From Haliclystus octoradiatus (lineage: Eukaryota; Cnidaria; Staurozoa; Stauromedusae; Haliclystidae): a stretch of DNA of 64,000 bases. Location of the stretch: contig OU744452.1 in assembly GCA_916610825.1 (NCBI GenBank), positions 11,016,110 to 11,080,109 of the forward strand. Reading direction: 5' to 3'. Position 1 is the stretch's first letter; each line of letters starts with the position of its first letter. The notes under the pieces were generated by a model. The model did no database searches. It saw only the letters and a list, made by a program, of their open reading frames with translations, and had not been told where the DNA came from. The position numbers were made by a program, and so were the translations under genes. Below are positions 27,641 through 39,778 of the stretch, piece by piece.

Positions 27641-28162
27641 GATAGTTTATTTAAAGGCACATAAGCAATGCTTTTACAATTAGATACAGGATAATATTTA
27701 CATATAGTTAATAGGCCTATTAAAGGCATTTGGATATCTCGCCTCTTAATGTCTTGAACAATAGAGATTTGCGTTACGGTATGATTGTATATATAAAATT
27801 AAAAGATTGCTACATGCAGTTAAGGGGGTACGGTCAGAGTACGGCTACCTTCTGTGAGGATCAGACGCCGTCTTAATTACTTACTTTGCTTCAATTTCTC
27901 AAAAGTTTTCCTTATAAAAAACGTATATTGATTGATTTCTCTTTATAGATATTCTGGCCATTATTTTGTGACAACGTTATTATATTCAGTTCTTCTTGGT
28001 TTCCTTGGTGTTGATCGCTTTTGTCTGGGTCATACAGGTACTGCTGTTGGTAAACTATTAACATTGGGGGGCCTTGGAATATGGTGGTTTGTTGATATTA
28101 TATTATTAATACTTGGAGAACTTAAACCTGAAGACGGTAGTAATTGGTGTCCATACTACTGA
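21365..28162 (+). CDS. TM2D2: TM2 domain-containing protein 2
   Basis: TM2D2, a conserved secretory-pathway membrane protein; the TM2D1-3 (Almondex) family is linked to Notch signalling and gamma-secretase regulation. Exons 21365-21510, 24863-24947, 26318-26433, 27949-28162 join in phase and give 186 residues. An in-frame ATG at 21377 would give 182, and I cannot decide between the two starts. Exon 1 encodes a signal peptide ([14 protein letters not shown]) and the conserved IRCSYL that joins PNEFVVCE in exon 2. Exon 3 has the Cys-rich ectodomain (CHPLDGIEC). Exon 4 holds the TM2 domain: two membrane segments around the [20 protein letters not shown] core, ending DGSNWCPYY. The DRF motif is intact. 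This exon is nearly identical to the vertebrate protein, whereas exon 1 is diverged and could be missed by automatic annotation. Intron 1 (3.35 kb) contains LINE, hAT-MITE and fold-back insertions. Confidence 0.95.
22405..22788 (-). mobile_element. 5'-truncated LINE with (ATG)n tail
   Basis: Minus strand, open from about 22787 to a stop at 22565-22567. It reads [20 protein letters not shown], then [16 protein letters not shown] and [12 protein letters not shown], the C-terminus of a CR1/L2/Jockey-type reverse transcriptase. A short 3' UTR ends in AATAAATGATGATG repeats, the microsatellite tail. The open frame suggests a relatively recent insertion, in TM2D2 intron 1. Confidence 0.8.
22795..22995. 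repeat. minisatellite, AATCTTGAATGTAAAATAAA units
   Basis: About nine imperfect units of roughly 21 bases (AAAATCTTGAATGNAAAATA). The reverse-strand ORF rich in Phe and Ile is a product of the repeat. In TM2D2 intron 1, directly upstream of the LINE fragment's 5' end. Confidence 0.7.
23271..23728. mobile_element. long-TIR fold-back MITE, about 458 bp
   Basis: Ends ATAGAGTCGACTCATAAAAAT and, inverted, ATTTTTATGAGTCGACACTAT. Most of each roughly 200-base half pairs with the other, including CTTTGAATC and TTTTTTCTAATCACAACAA with their complements. No ORF. In TM2D2 intron 1. Confidence 0.75.
24607..24762 (+). mobile_element. hAT-type MITE, about 156 bp
   Basis: Starts CAGGGTCCGGCAAAAG and ends ATCGGATCCTGCTCTG. 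The interior AGAAGAAAATTGATATTTTT and CATCAACAAAAATATTCAGA is shared with copies at 7379, 59365 and 62469. Length equals the well-bounded copy at 59365. No clear target duplication. In TM2D2 intron 1, close to exon 2. Confidence 0.6.
25302..25478 (+). mobile_element. pogo/Tigger-like MITE, longer copy
   Basis: Starts CAGTCAAACATGT and ends CACAGGTTTTACTG followed by TA. Contains GCGACCACCTGTCTATAATGG and TCATCTACCTCTCATAGCTG, as in the 60257 copy, with about 70 extra bases in the middle. In TM2D2 intron 2. Confidence 0.6.
26170..26240 (+). mobile_element. (ATG)n-tailed LINE 3' end, plus strand
   Basis: TCAAGTTCTGAATAAATGATG followed by an (ATG)n run on the plus strand, the same tail as the 22405 LINE but in the opposite orientation. 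In TM2D2 intron 2. Confidence 0.5.
27479..27611. mobile_element. short TIR element (AAAGGGTTACT)
   Basis: AAAGGGTTACT at the left and AGTAACCCTTT at the right enclose about 110 bases that are GC-richer than the surroundings. Immediately followed by (ATTG)n and another LINE-tail-like segment (27604-27680). In TM2D2 intron 3. Confidence 0.4.
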
Positions 28163-29191
28163 GATATAACATTACGTTATCAAACATCGGTTACATCTTA
28201 TAACGCTTAAGATCTCAAAAATGAAATTCTAGTTAGAGAAACTGATGGCCTATAAATGTAGAATTACAGTTCAAAAGCAATAAGTATCCCCTCACAAAAC
28301 ATTGCTGGAAGGATAGATGTATGAATCCGATCCGATTCTGTAACAATCAATAAAGCATGGCTTTGTTTCGAATCAGAAAATCACCCACCGATGATCTACG
28401 ATTCATTGTCCTCCCATCAAACATCGCAATTAATCGACACCTTGTAAATATTATTCACATTTACTTAGAGACATCGATGATAGTTATAATTACAAAAGTT
28501 CGAGATTCACCGCAGACTGTCTGTTACATTGTCCTTAAAAAAGACAGTTTCTTGAGTCAATTCATAGTATTGTAATTTTGGCCCCATCTTAAACAAGAAC
28601 CAAAATTAATTCTTAGAGAAACACAGATATATATAGACACTTTATTGCATGTGGTAAATATTATCTAACAAATAATATCATGAAGCTTGGGATTGGATAT
28701 TATTTAATCCGGATACTATTTTCAACATTGAAGGCCGTATTTGCATCTCATTGTTAGAACGCAGATCGGATCCGGGATACTCAAAATGAAGGATTCGACC
28801 ACCTCCTTCGTGCAGCATTTACCACGCCCATTTGTTTGTGTAAATACTTAGCGAAGTTTGACTGTGAATTATTCGGTATTCGAACTTTCTTGGTTTACTC
28901 TCATTGAAAGAATACCGTTAAAGTCGGAACCGTTATTACTGGATGTTACTGTATTGAATGTGTCCAATGTCCATGCTGGGTGCTCATTGTCATTTGAGAC
29001 ATAGCAAATAGACATTTATAACAGCAACAACTCATTATAGATGATTATATTATGATCATTATTAATTATGATAAAATATCAATTATAGTTATAATAATCA
29101 TATTTGTATGTACATATCTACCCTTGGTTGATTTTATTAATATTAATAATTACAAAGAAATTAATTTATATGATTAGGTTTTTACTTCTAA
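28163..29191. other. intergenic, 3' ends of convergent TM2D2 and AP-2-like genes
   Basis: AT-rich sequence between two convergent genes. It holds the TM2D2 3' UTR and presumably the 3' UTR of the minus-strand AP-2-like gene. No further coding or repeat signal was recognised. Confidence 0.5.
28349..28354 (+). promoter_or_regulatory. polyadenylation signal of TM2D2
   Basis: AATAAA lies 187 bases after the TM2D2 stop codon, the usual 3' UTR distance in compact invertebrate genes. It is read directly from sequence; its use is inferred. Confidence 0.5.
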
Positions 29192-32100
29192 TTAGTTTGT
29201 TTTTGTTGCTATGTCATCAACAATTGTCTGTAACAATTTCAGTGAGTTACTCAAGTTTTTTCTTCCGAATGTATGAGTTGTTCGATCGTAATCTTCAAGG
29301 GATTTCAATCGCTTGTCTCCGTCGATCAATGTCCGTAAACTTCGCAAAAGTGACCTGAAATTATTAATTGATAGCATTTTAAAATTATATGAATTCATTG
29401 ATGTGTTTTAAGCCATTGATATTACATAATAATCTCATGCAGATGAATGGAACATTCATTTGTGGTGACAGTCTGCTGATATTGTAACTACATTATAACA
29501 GAGGATAGGATAATTAAATGAATTTGCGAACTACGATTTTAATCTCATTCAAAAGTCTTGAATATCGTTTGTTAAGATGAATTTCCAATGTGTGAATATC
29601 CAATTCAATGTTGAACATCGCCAATCATAACTTGCGCCAAAATATTTTCTTAAACGCGCATGTTACGTTGCACACAAGTACGACGTTTCACGATTCAGAA
29701 TGTTACTATCGCGAAAGTTCCCGGCTAGTATAAACGCGCACTTGTGCTGCCTTGCAGTTTTTTGAATCGCGTTCCTTGTGTCCCTCTGCTCTACAGCAGC
29801 TTGGCCTCGGGCGCAACAATAGCAAACCAAACAAACCTGTGTACTCAAAAAATTTGCTTGTATTTTATTCACGTTGAACGGTATATGATAAATGAAAAAT
29901 AGCTATTCTTTATTGTCTGGATTTTAGTATAGAAAACGTCTCATGTTGTCTCGTATTTCGTCATTAAAATATGCCCGACAACGTACCTGCGTAATTAAAT
30001 AGTACAGATTACACGTATAACATTCAACATTGAATTTTTCTTTGTTATGAGTTAAACACACCCCCTCTGAGTATTCTTTGCATCGTACATTTAATGGAAT
30101 GCTTTAATTGTCGTTATTATATTGGAGTCATTATAATTAAGAGGCATCATCACTATGCCCCCACGGAGTTAATTCCAGACAATTCATTTCAAAGCGATTA
30201 AATGTTGACGAGGGTAGCTCAATTATAAGTAAAGTCTCAAAATAACTCTACGTTTATTTTTAATTCCATATTTAAATTGACGGTGTTTACAATGCGTATA
30301 TGCCGTACTAGTTAATTAAATAATTAATTTAGGTCAAATTAATTGTAATTTGTTACATGGTTGTAGTGATTTGTTAATGACATCAATTATAAAGAGATGA
30401 TATATACATTGTACACATCTGAATAAGATACTAATTATTTTGATTGTCTATATCGAAATTACTTTAAGTTTCAGGGTTTGCCGTTAGCGGTTAACAATCA
30501 ATTAAGGTTATGTTTCACACATTGGCAACTGTACCCGCAACTGTACTGTGGTTGAGTTTTCAATTAGCAATAAGTTTGCCCAGAATTGGGCGTAAATCAA
30601 GAAAATAAAAAACTGTACTATGGTTCACAATCGGAATCTACTCAGGATACTCCAAGCTTCGGCACAAAATATTGAGTTGTCACGGTTTTTGTAATTGCTT
30701 TGTAATTTTTGTTGTATTTCACAATGTAGAAATAGAACTGGGGTATGCAAAAACTTAACCACTTCACCAAAGACCCGTCTATTGCCGATCGTTGTCAATG
30801 TGAGACATTAGGAAACCGAACGGGTCTATGTCTCAAAATTGATATGCGTGATGTCTACCGCTACAGTTTATTGGAAATTTATTCCTGTAGAATGAGATCT
30901 ATCAATAAAATGCAAATAAGAATGATCAGATTTAAATACCTTGTAGACTTGAGTTGGTTATTTGTTGGTCCATGACCGTATGCCTGGCAATGATCATCAA
31001 CAAATTGTTTTGATATTTCAGAGATTGGGAAATATTTCTCATTAAGTGAATGAATTCCTTTTGCCAACTCTTGACACTCTTGTTCGCATAGTTTGGTTAA
31101 TACACTATGGCGTGCTTTCCGGTTCTGTTTCATAAGTTGTATATTTTTACTTTTGAGGAAGATACGTGCCTTTGTTTTTGCCATTCTCAAATAGGCAATC
31201 ATATCCACCTTATTAAGAGATTCTGGTGTTGATACTCTTCGCTTGAGTTCTTCTAAAGTAATATCGTACCTATAAAACGAATTAAAGTTATCTTTAATTA
31301 AAATTATGTTGTTAAGATCTATAAGTTCTAGTATATCCTATTATAATTAAATTATACATTTTGAAATCTTTATTAATTTAAAATGATGTTCATGTCCATT
31401 CGTAGAGGGACGTATAGAGGAAGGAATACATATATCATATATAGTTCAGCAATCTATAGTATATAAATAGAATCCCTAACCGATAAATGTATATCGTGCA
31501 GCATAAGCAGCTTTCTTTCATCTTCCATAACTTAAGTAAAGACCAATACAGGAAGTCCTTTCAACAAGTCCTTTCAATGATTGTCATGCGCCTACAAAGT
31601 GCTAATCAGAGGTAACTCGCGTGCTGGAAATAGTGTGAATATCTAGGAATAAACTAAATCCGGTCATCAGACCTATGCGTTTGCACGATAAAGTAGAAAT
31701 CATGCAATCACATAGGTATTTTTTACGGTTTCTTGAATACAGAAAAAGCGGCATTTTTCTAATTTCTATTTTGTACTCACTTTCTGTCATGGTATCCCGG
31801 GTGTGCCAACAAAGCATTAACAGTGCACGCGTATTGTTCTTTCGTTCTATCGATAGTATGGATTGGCTCAACAACGTTGATTTCTTTCGTATTTTTCTGT
31901 ACTTCGTGTGATTTAATGTTGTTTAATTCATTCTTCAAACATCCATTAATCGTGTCTTTATTTGGTATGAAATGATGATACGGATATGTTTGATGTATAG
32001 GAATTGGATAATGATGGAACCTTGTGAAGTATTCTGGACTGATTGGATGAGGAAACATTATTCGTGTTTTATTTCTCAAGCAATTCTCATGGTGTTCTTT

Positions 32101-32193
32101 AAAGAAAATGTTTCTTCCAGATTCCATTGTTGTGATATTCTGATTTTGTAGAATAATTGATAAAATCTGCAATGTGAGTGAGATAAACAGCAT
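29192..32193 (-). CDS. TFAP2: divergent AP-2 (TFAP2) transcription factor
   Basis: AP-2 family DNA-binding protein. Minus-strand exons 32193-31781, 31269-30940, 29354-29192 join with matching phases into 906 nt, 301 residues. Exon 1 is a low-complexity activation-like region rich in His, Pro and Tyr (EYFTRFHHYPIPIHQ), comparable in position to the PY-rich TFAP2 N-terminus. Exon 2 carries the basic region and the start of the helix-span-helix: YDITLEELKRRVSTPESLN aligns with vertebrate YKVTVAEVQRRLSPPECLN, followed by RMAKTKAR where TFAP2 has RRAKSKNG. Exon 3 gives HTFGRKNLSNSLKLLQTIV, comparable to HGFGSPAVCAAVTALQNYL in the second helix. The GGRSLREKLDKIGLNLPAG segment of ordinary AP-2 is shortened and altered, so DNA binding may differ. 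If the exon 2 donor is not used, translation would stop at 30879 instead. A lineage-specific AP-2 paralogue is likely; tunicates have such genes. Confidence 0.85.
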
Positions 32194-33742
32194 TACGTTA
32201 GAAACTGTCCTATGACCTTTTCTTTGACCTATAGCTCTCTACAACACGCTTTTGACCTATCTTTATTGTGGTTTTACAGTTTTAACGAAATTCAAATGAC
32301 GCTACTTTGCACGATGCAGCTATTGTTGTGTTGCATATAGTGATTACCATAGTTTAATCTCATAATTCCTAATACAAACGTATACAAGCTGTCCGAATGG
32401 GTGTCCTAGTTATACGACACATGTGTATGGTCCAACGAAATGGTAATGTCTACGTATAACAGGTCAAATTTGAGAAGCAAAAACACCTGTTTGATGTGTT
32501 CAACACTTCTTTCAGCATGATTTCCAATAAAACATACTTTGTACGTATCGGGCTACGTATAGATCTATTTATTTATTGTTAACTGAAAAATACTGTGCAG
32601 TTCTTTGTTTAATCAATAAACAGAGAATTATTTATAAACCGCATTTCCATTTATTAACTAAAATGAAAAAATTGAATTTAACCGGATTATTGATTGCGTA
32701 ATAATATCCATAACTTTGCTAAGATCAGCATACATTCTAAAACTCTGAAATAAAGAAGTCCGTATTGACAGACATAAATATAGACTTGAGGCATATACTA
32801 ACCTTTGACCTTTCACCTTTTTACTCGTCTGATATATGGATGACTTTCCTTCTTGAGATACACAGAGCGAATGTGCATTAGTCTGGTTTCATCCATCTAT
32901 CCCTTGAATTTTTGTTGGCTCAAAGACAATAGTGTCTGGATTTTATGTATTGTACGCACACACAAGTATGCCTTGGAATATCTATAAATACAATTAATAT
33001 TTACTACTGTTTACAATATATTTGCAATTTTTCTTCTGCTATGTAACAAAATATCAACAGCGTTATTTATACGATTTATTTTTACTATGAAAATAATTAT
33101 AAACGTAAACTTTTCTTTGCGTGAGATAAATAATCGTGCAGACCCAAAGATCAAACTAATTTCTTTATATATGAGATACTTGCATATTTCGTGATAACAA
33201 TCATCTAGACACGACCAAACCAATTCTTCTATGACCTTAGGCACGAGAAAGAAGAAGCGCCCCACGGCCGTTTATATAATGTATTCTTTATTCCTAATAT
33301 AGCTAATAAATTAATGCAGGATTATAATATTATTTCAAATATGTAAACTAGTTCATTAATTGTAGTTTATTTTTCTTCATAACTTCATGATTACTGCAAT
33401 AATTAAACAAATTGATACTATTATAGCGTCTAGACATTATACCAAAACTGCTGATTGCTGTACTTTAAGTTGGATTACATGTGATGCAATATTAGCATCC
33501 TATATAAGTTTTTCAGTATACGAATTAACACAGTGTTCAAAGTTTCAAACACAATAACAGTTTTTCAAATAAACCTTTATTGATAGAGTGTTCAGTATAT
33601 AACATCAAATCACTTATCACTTATATCACTTATATCACTTATCACTTATCACTTATATACATAATACTGTCTGTTTATATATCACAATATTTCTATCACT
33701 TATATACATAATACTGTCTGTTTATATATCACAATATTTCTA
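32194..33742. other. intergenic, upstream of AP-2-like gene
   Basis: AT-rich upstream flank of the AP-2-like gene with no recognised coding sequence. It ends in a short tandem array (about 33600-33745) built from ATCACTTAT units and two copies of a longer unit, TACATAATACTGTCTG followed by TTTATATATCACAATATTTC. Confidence 0.5.
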
Positions 33743-36003
33743 TATTTCTATATTTCGATATTTCTGTGTCTGTCCGCGACTTATGTACGTCTTACTGGCG
33801 ATATAATACGGATAATCCGTTGTCGGGAAATTATGCAAACATTTGTGTCGAGATAACCGTGTACAGTAACAAATTTGTTGTATGAAAAGTATGGGTCTAT
33901 GGCGTTGTTTTAAAATAATATACTTCATCTGATATTTTATTTGATATCATTGCATTAAAAAATTCAGAGATTTTGAAAAATTTCATAGGTCGATAATCTA
34001 GCGGGCAGCCAAATCGACTTCAAATTGAAATCTCCAGAACAAAAATATTTTGCTTTAAATTTAAAAGCTGCGTGTAAATTGTTTGAACAAGTGAAACTTG
34101 AAACTGAATCAGTTTTATGATAATTAAAGCAATACGAAATACTGAATTACATTGAATTACCAGTATAACTAGGCCAGACAAAATATGTTTTGAAATCAAA
34201 GAAACGTAGACATATTTCATGTAGTGTTGATATCAGCAATACATATAGCGCGGCACAAACGCTATGAAATTAAAGAGACTTGAGGTCTTAATTTAATTTA
34301 TTAATGAAACAAAATGCCGTTCATTACTTTTCTCAAAATCGAGATATAAAACATTTCACTTTTAAAAAGGCTATTTTGATACATAATTTGTGAGAACACT
34401 GAGCAAACAATCTGTTTTGAAATGAATAATCTATCGCGGGGCTTAAAAACAAATTAATTTGCAAGAATTTTCAAATTGGCGTTGGCGTTCGACTATTTCG
34501 AAAAATATTCAAAGTTCGAAGAGATTATCTGTCTACAGTCTAAAATCATAGAGTTTAGAATTAATCAAGGCATTGCACAAAAGTATTTTTATAATTTATT
34601 ATTTAATATAAAAAAACGAATCATTTGGTTTTAAGCAGCAAGGCTTTTATTTTCAGATTTTGCTTCCATAATTAACGAAGGAATTATAGGCATCGATTAA
34701 AATTAAAATTTCATTTTTTTGACTTGCTATACGAATAAGACACAGTATGTTACTACAGTTTCGAGGATAAAAATAGCGATGTCTTGTTATTATCTTTGAT
34801 CAACATTTAATAACATTAATTTCAGGTATATCAAATTTAACAAAGTTAAATTGAATTGAGCGTATGATTTGTGATAAATAATAATAATTATAATATTTTC
34901 AGCGATCAAAAATTTTGCTTTGAATTTAAAAGCACAAAAACATAATTTAAAAACATTTTTAAATAGTTAATACAGTTTGGATGAGTGTAACAAACCTTGT
35001 GTTACAAAAATAAAAAGCGAAAAGGTTGCATGAGAAAATCGATCATAGCAAACAATATTTATTAAAATACATCTTACCATTTTCCAAATGAGATCCAAAT
35101 AAAAACTATACGAGCGGCATAATCTCCGAACAACATTTAAATACATAATAGCGGGTTGTCTGAGTTAATACACCAATCAATAATAAGTTAACAACCATAG
35201 TTTATCGAAGGAGAATGTACGCCCGATAAGAATAAAATAAATATTGTCTTTTATTCGAAATAATTCTGACAAAAATGATCATTTCATATCGTGATCAAAT
35301 GCATGGTAAAGTAGATTCATTTTCTACATAGTAAATTATCCTTTTCGTCAGACATCATAACATGAGCATTTAAATATTACCATCGGCTGTGGTATTTATA
35401 TCTTTGAAGCTGCACTAGACATTTCCACTCTATAAACCATCGCGTCCGTTTCAATAAATTCTGAATAAATATGCATATCACGAATCTGGCAAAATGAGTT
35501 CCGGAATGAGTTGTTTTCGTTTTTCTATCAAAATAATTTATTTTTTCATAATCATCTTTTCTTTCATTCGACATCTGTAATGTATTATAAATAGCGCGTA
35601 GAAGTATTGACTACAAGATGTAACATAATATCAATATCGAATTTGTATAGCGATTTATTATAGAATTCTATTTCCTTTTAAAAGAATGTTGATGCTATTA
35701 TTATGGAAAATTTGATAACAAGAAGCACTATGAGGTCAACTTTTCACATCTTTTGTTTACTTTTAAAATTTTATTTTCAACGAACTCTTAGTATTTTGAT
35801 AGACTGCCATGAAAATCACAGGCCTACTTGCTGAGATTGCAAAGATCAAAAATATATAGGCTCATATACTATCATATCATAATATTTTCAGATTATATAT
35901 ATAGTTTGAAATCAATACACGCGCTGTCGCCTTGTTCAGTAATATGTTGTCGAAGCAGCAGGTTTGTTGATTAGTACAGTCAAAGCGAGTACAACAGTAA
36001 GTA

Positions 36004-36076
36004 AGGGGTTGGCTCATTGGTTAACGCTCTGGTAATACAATATCAGGGTCGTAAGTTCAAATCCGCCATTCGGCAA
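36004..36076 (+). repeat. tRNA-like SINE head, copy 1
   Basis: The segment resembles a pol III internal promoter: box A-like TGGCTCATTGG and box B-like AAGTTCAAATCC about 40 bases apart. The ends do not pair as an acceptor stem, so it is a tRNA-derived SINE head or a decayed tRNA, not a functional tRNA gene. Confidence 0.5.
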
Positions 36077-39017
36077 TTTTTATCAACGATTTTTCTGATT
36101 TTTTTTTTAATATGAAGCAGTAAATCATTGTTAATTAACAAAGGATATCGTTTGATCATGTTAATAACAGAAATTAGTGGACCATGTGTCTTGTCGAAGC
36201 TAAATTAATTTAATACTGAATATATTGCATGCAATGCCACGAGTTTGACCGGCCACACCTTGACGGCGTTATTTTGTGAACACCACATTAGTGTTGTATA
36301 TATTGCAATAAAGATTTATGAATTCGAACCGAACGCGATCCGATCGTGTCGGGTCAGATTCGGGTTAATATTTTAGGTCTTCGGATCGGATCGGATTTGA
36401 AGTGATTTTTTATGGAAAGTTTCCGATTTCGAAATTTGACTGAGTATTTGTAATTTATAATAATTAATGTGTTCTGGCTTTCTTTCAACACATAAAATAA
36501 AGTTTTTCTATGTAGACAAAGCTACGTTAAATTATACATTTCAATCGACTCAATTGATGTGAAATAAATTAAATTTTTATTAAAGGAATGATTAAGATGT
36601 ATTGATTAATGCTACATCGTTTCAATGCGTATTGTCTTTCATGTTCTTCTCCAGAGTTCATACTCCGTATTATACAGCGATAGAAACCTTAGTCGATTGT
36701 TTAATTATAAGTGATCTGAAAGTTTTATCATAGAAGGTCCATAATGGACTACACTCATTGCTAGTATTTCTATATTTCGATATTTCTGTGTCTGTCCGCG
36801 ACTTATGTACGTCTTACTGGCGATATAATACGGATAATCCGTTGTCGGGAAATTATGCAAACATTTGTGTCGAGATAACCGTGTACAGTAACAAATTTGT
36901 TGTATGAAAAGTATGGGTCTATGGCGTTGTTTTAAAATAATATACTTCATCTGATATTTTATTTGATATCATTGCATTAAAAAATTCAGAGATTTTGAAA
37001 AATTTCATAGGTCGATAATCTAGCGGGCAGCCAAATCGACTTCAAATTGAAATCTCCAGAACAAAAATATTTTGCTTTAAATTTAAAAGCTGCGTGTAAA
37101 TTGTTTGAACAAGTGAAACTTGAAACTGAATCAGTTTTATGATAATTAAAGCAATACGAAATACTGAATTACATTGAATTACCAGTATAACTAGGCCAGA
37201 CAAAATATGTTTTGAAATCAAAGAAACGTAGACATATTTCATGTAGTGTTGATATCAGCAATACATATAGCGCGGCACAAACGCTATGAAATTAAAGAGA
37301 CTTGAGGTCTTAATTTAATTTATTAATGAAACAAAATGCCGTTCATTACTTTTCTCAAAATCGAGATATAAAACATTTCACTTTTAAAAAGGCTATTTTG
37401 ATACATAATTTGTGAGAACACTGAGCAAACAATCTGTTTTGAAATGAATAATCTATCGCGGGGCTTAAAAACAAATTAATTTGCAAGAATTTTCAAATTG
37501 GCGTTGGCGTTCGACTATTTCGAAAAATATTCAAAGTTCGAAGAGATTATCTGTCTACAGTCTAAAATCATAGAGTTTAGAATTAATCAAGGCATTGCAC
37601 AAAAGTATTTTTATAATTTATTATTTAATATAAAAAAACGAATCATTTGGTTTTAAGCAGCAAGGCTTTTATTTTCAGATTTTGCTTCCATAATTAACGA
37701 AGGAATTATACTGGCATCGATTAATATTAAAATTTCATTTTGTTGACTTGCTATACGAATAAGACACAGTATGTTACTACAGTTTCGAGAATAAAAATAG
37801 CGATGTCTTGTTATTATCTTTGATCAACATTTAATAAAGTTAATTTCAGGTATATCAAATTTAACAAAGTTAAATTGAATTGAGCGTATGATTTGTGATA
37901 AATAATAATAATTATAATATTTTCAGCGTTCAAAAATTTTGCTTTGAATTTAAAAGCACAAAAACATAATTCAAAAACATTTTTAAATAGTTAATACAGT
38001 TTGGATGAGTGTAACAAACCTTGTGTTACAAAAATAAAAAGTGAAAAGGTTGCACGAAATAATCGATCATAGCAAACAATATTTATTAAAATAAAACTTA
38101 CCATTTTCCAAATGAGATCCAAATAAAAACTATACGAGCGGCATAATCTCCGAACAACATTTAAATACATAATAGCGGGTTCTCTGAGTTAATACACCAA
38201 TCAATAGTAAGTTAACAACCATATTTTATCGAAGGAGAATGTACGCCCGATAAGAATAAAATAAAGATTGTCTTTTATTCGAAATAATTCTGACAAAAAT
38301 GATCATTTCATATCGTAATCAAATGCATGGTAAAGTAGATTCATTTTCTACATAGTAAATTATCCTTTTCGTCAGACATCATAACATGAGCATTTAAATA
38401 TTACCATCGGCTATGGTATTTTATATCTTTGAAGCTGCACTAAACATTTCCACTCTATAAACCATCGCGTCCGTTTCAATAAATTCTGAATAAATATGCA
38501 TATCACGAATCTGGCAAAATGAGTTGTTTTCGTTTTTCTATCAAAATAATTAATTTATTCATAATCGTCTTTCCTTTCATTCGACATCTGTAATGTATTA
38601 TAAATAGCGCGTAGAAATATTGACAACAAGATGTAACATAATATCAATATCGAATTAGTATAGCGATTTATTATAGAATTTTATTTCCTTTTAAAAGAAT
38701 GTTGATGCTATTAGTCTGGAAAATTTGATAACAAGAAGCACTATGAGTTCAACATTTCACATCTTTTGTTTACTTTTAAAATTTTATTTTCAACGAACTC
38801 TTAGTATTTTGATAGACTGCCATGAAAATCACAGGCCTACTTGCTGAGATTGCAAAGATCAAAAATATATAGGCTCATATACTATCATATCATAATATTA
38901 TCAGATTATATATATAGTTTGAAATCAATACACGCGCTGTCGCCTTGTTCAGTAATACGTTGTCAAAGCAATAGGTTTGTTGATTAGTACAGTCAAGGCG
39001 CGTACAACAGTATGTAA

Positions 39018-39090
39018 GGGGTTGGCTCATTGGTTAATGCTCTGGTATTACAAAATCAGGGTCGTAAGTTCAAATCTGCCATTCAGCAGT
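39018..39090 (+). repeat. tRNA-like SINE head, copy 2
   Basis: Duplicated partner of the element at 36004, with several substitutions including within the loop regions (TTAATGC for TTAACGC, AAATCTGCC for AAATCCGCC). It has the same box A- and box B-like motifs and no acceptor stem. Confidence 0.5.
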
Positions 39091-39778
39091 TTTTATCAAC
39101 GATTTTTCTGATTTTTTTTTTTAATATGAAGCAGTAAATCATTGTTAATTAACAAAAGATATCGCTTGATCATGTTAATAACAGAAATTAGTGGACCATG
39201 TGTTTTGTCGAAGCTAAATTAATTTAATGCTGAATATATTGCATGCAATGCCACGAGTTTGACCGGCCACACCTTGACGGCGTTATTTTGTGAACACCAC
39301 ATTAGTGTTGTATATATTGCAATAAAGATTTATGAATTCGAACCGAACGCGATCCGATCGTGTCGGGTCAGATTCGGGTTAATATTTTAGGTCTTCGGAT
39401 CTGATCGGATTTGAAGTGATTTTTTATGGATAGTTTCAGATTTCGAAATTTGACTGAGTATTTGTAATTTATAATAATTAATGTGTTCTGGCTTCCTTTC
39501 AACACATAAAATAAAGTTTTTCTATGTAGACAAAGCTACGTTAAATTATACATTTCAATCGACTCAATTGATGTGAAATAAATTAAATTTTTATTAAAGG
39601 AATGATTAAGATGTATTGATTAATGCTACATCGTTTCAATGCGTATTGTGTCTCATGTTCTCCTCCAGAGTTCATACTCCGTATTATACAGCGATAGAAA
39701 GCTTAGTCAATTGTTTAATTATAAGTGATCTGAAAGTTTTATCATAGAAGGTCCATTATGGACTACACTCATTGCTAG

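Larger units (their letters stand above)
33743..39778 (+). repeat. 3.0-kb direct tandem duplication
   Basis: Copy 1 is 33743-36764 and copy 2 is 36765-39778. Both start with TATTTCTATATTTCGATA and end with CTCATTGCTAG, with no spacer. By eye they differ by scattered substitutions and a few small indels: copy 1 has an extra CCGGAATGAGTT-like stretch near 35500, and copy 2 an extra two bases near 37710. The divergence argues against a simple assembly duplicate and suggests a real, fairly young duplication. No conserved protein was recognised; the longest ORFs (about 60-80 codons) are paired only because the DNA is duplicated. Each copy contains one tRNA-like SINE head and a GATCGGATCGGAT-rich patch. 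Confidence 0.92.

Noticed and set aside
36004-36076. Functional tRNA gene
   Set aside because: Box A and B resemble a tRNA, but the ends do not pair as an acceptor stem; called a SINE head instead.
33740-37242. Paired short ORFs of 62-81 and 66 codons in both 3-kb copies
   Set aside because: Their conservation is explained by DNA duplication; codon content looks random and no motif is seen.
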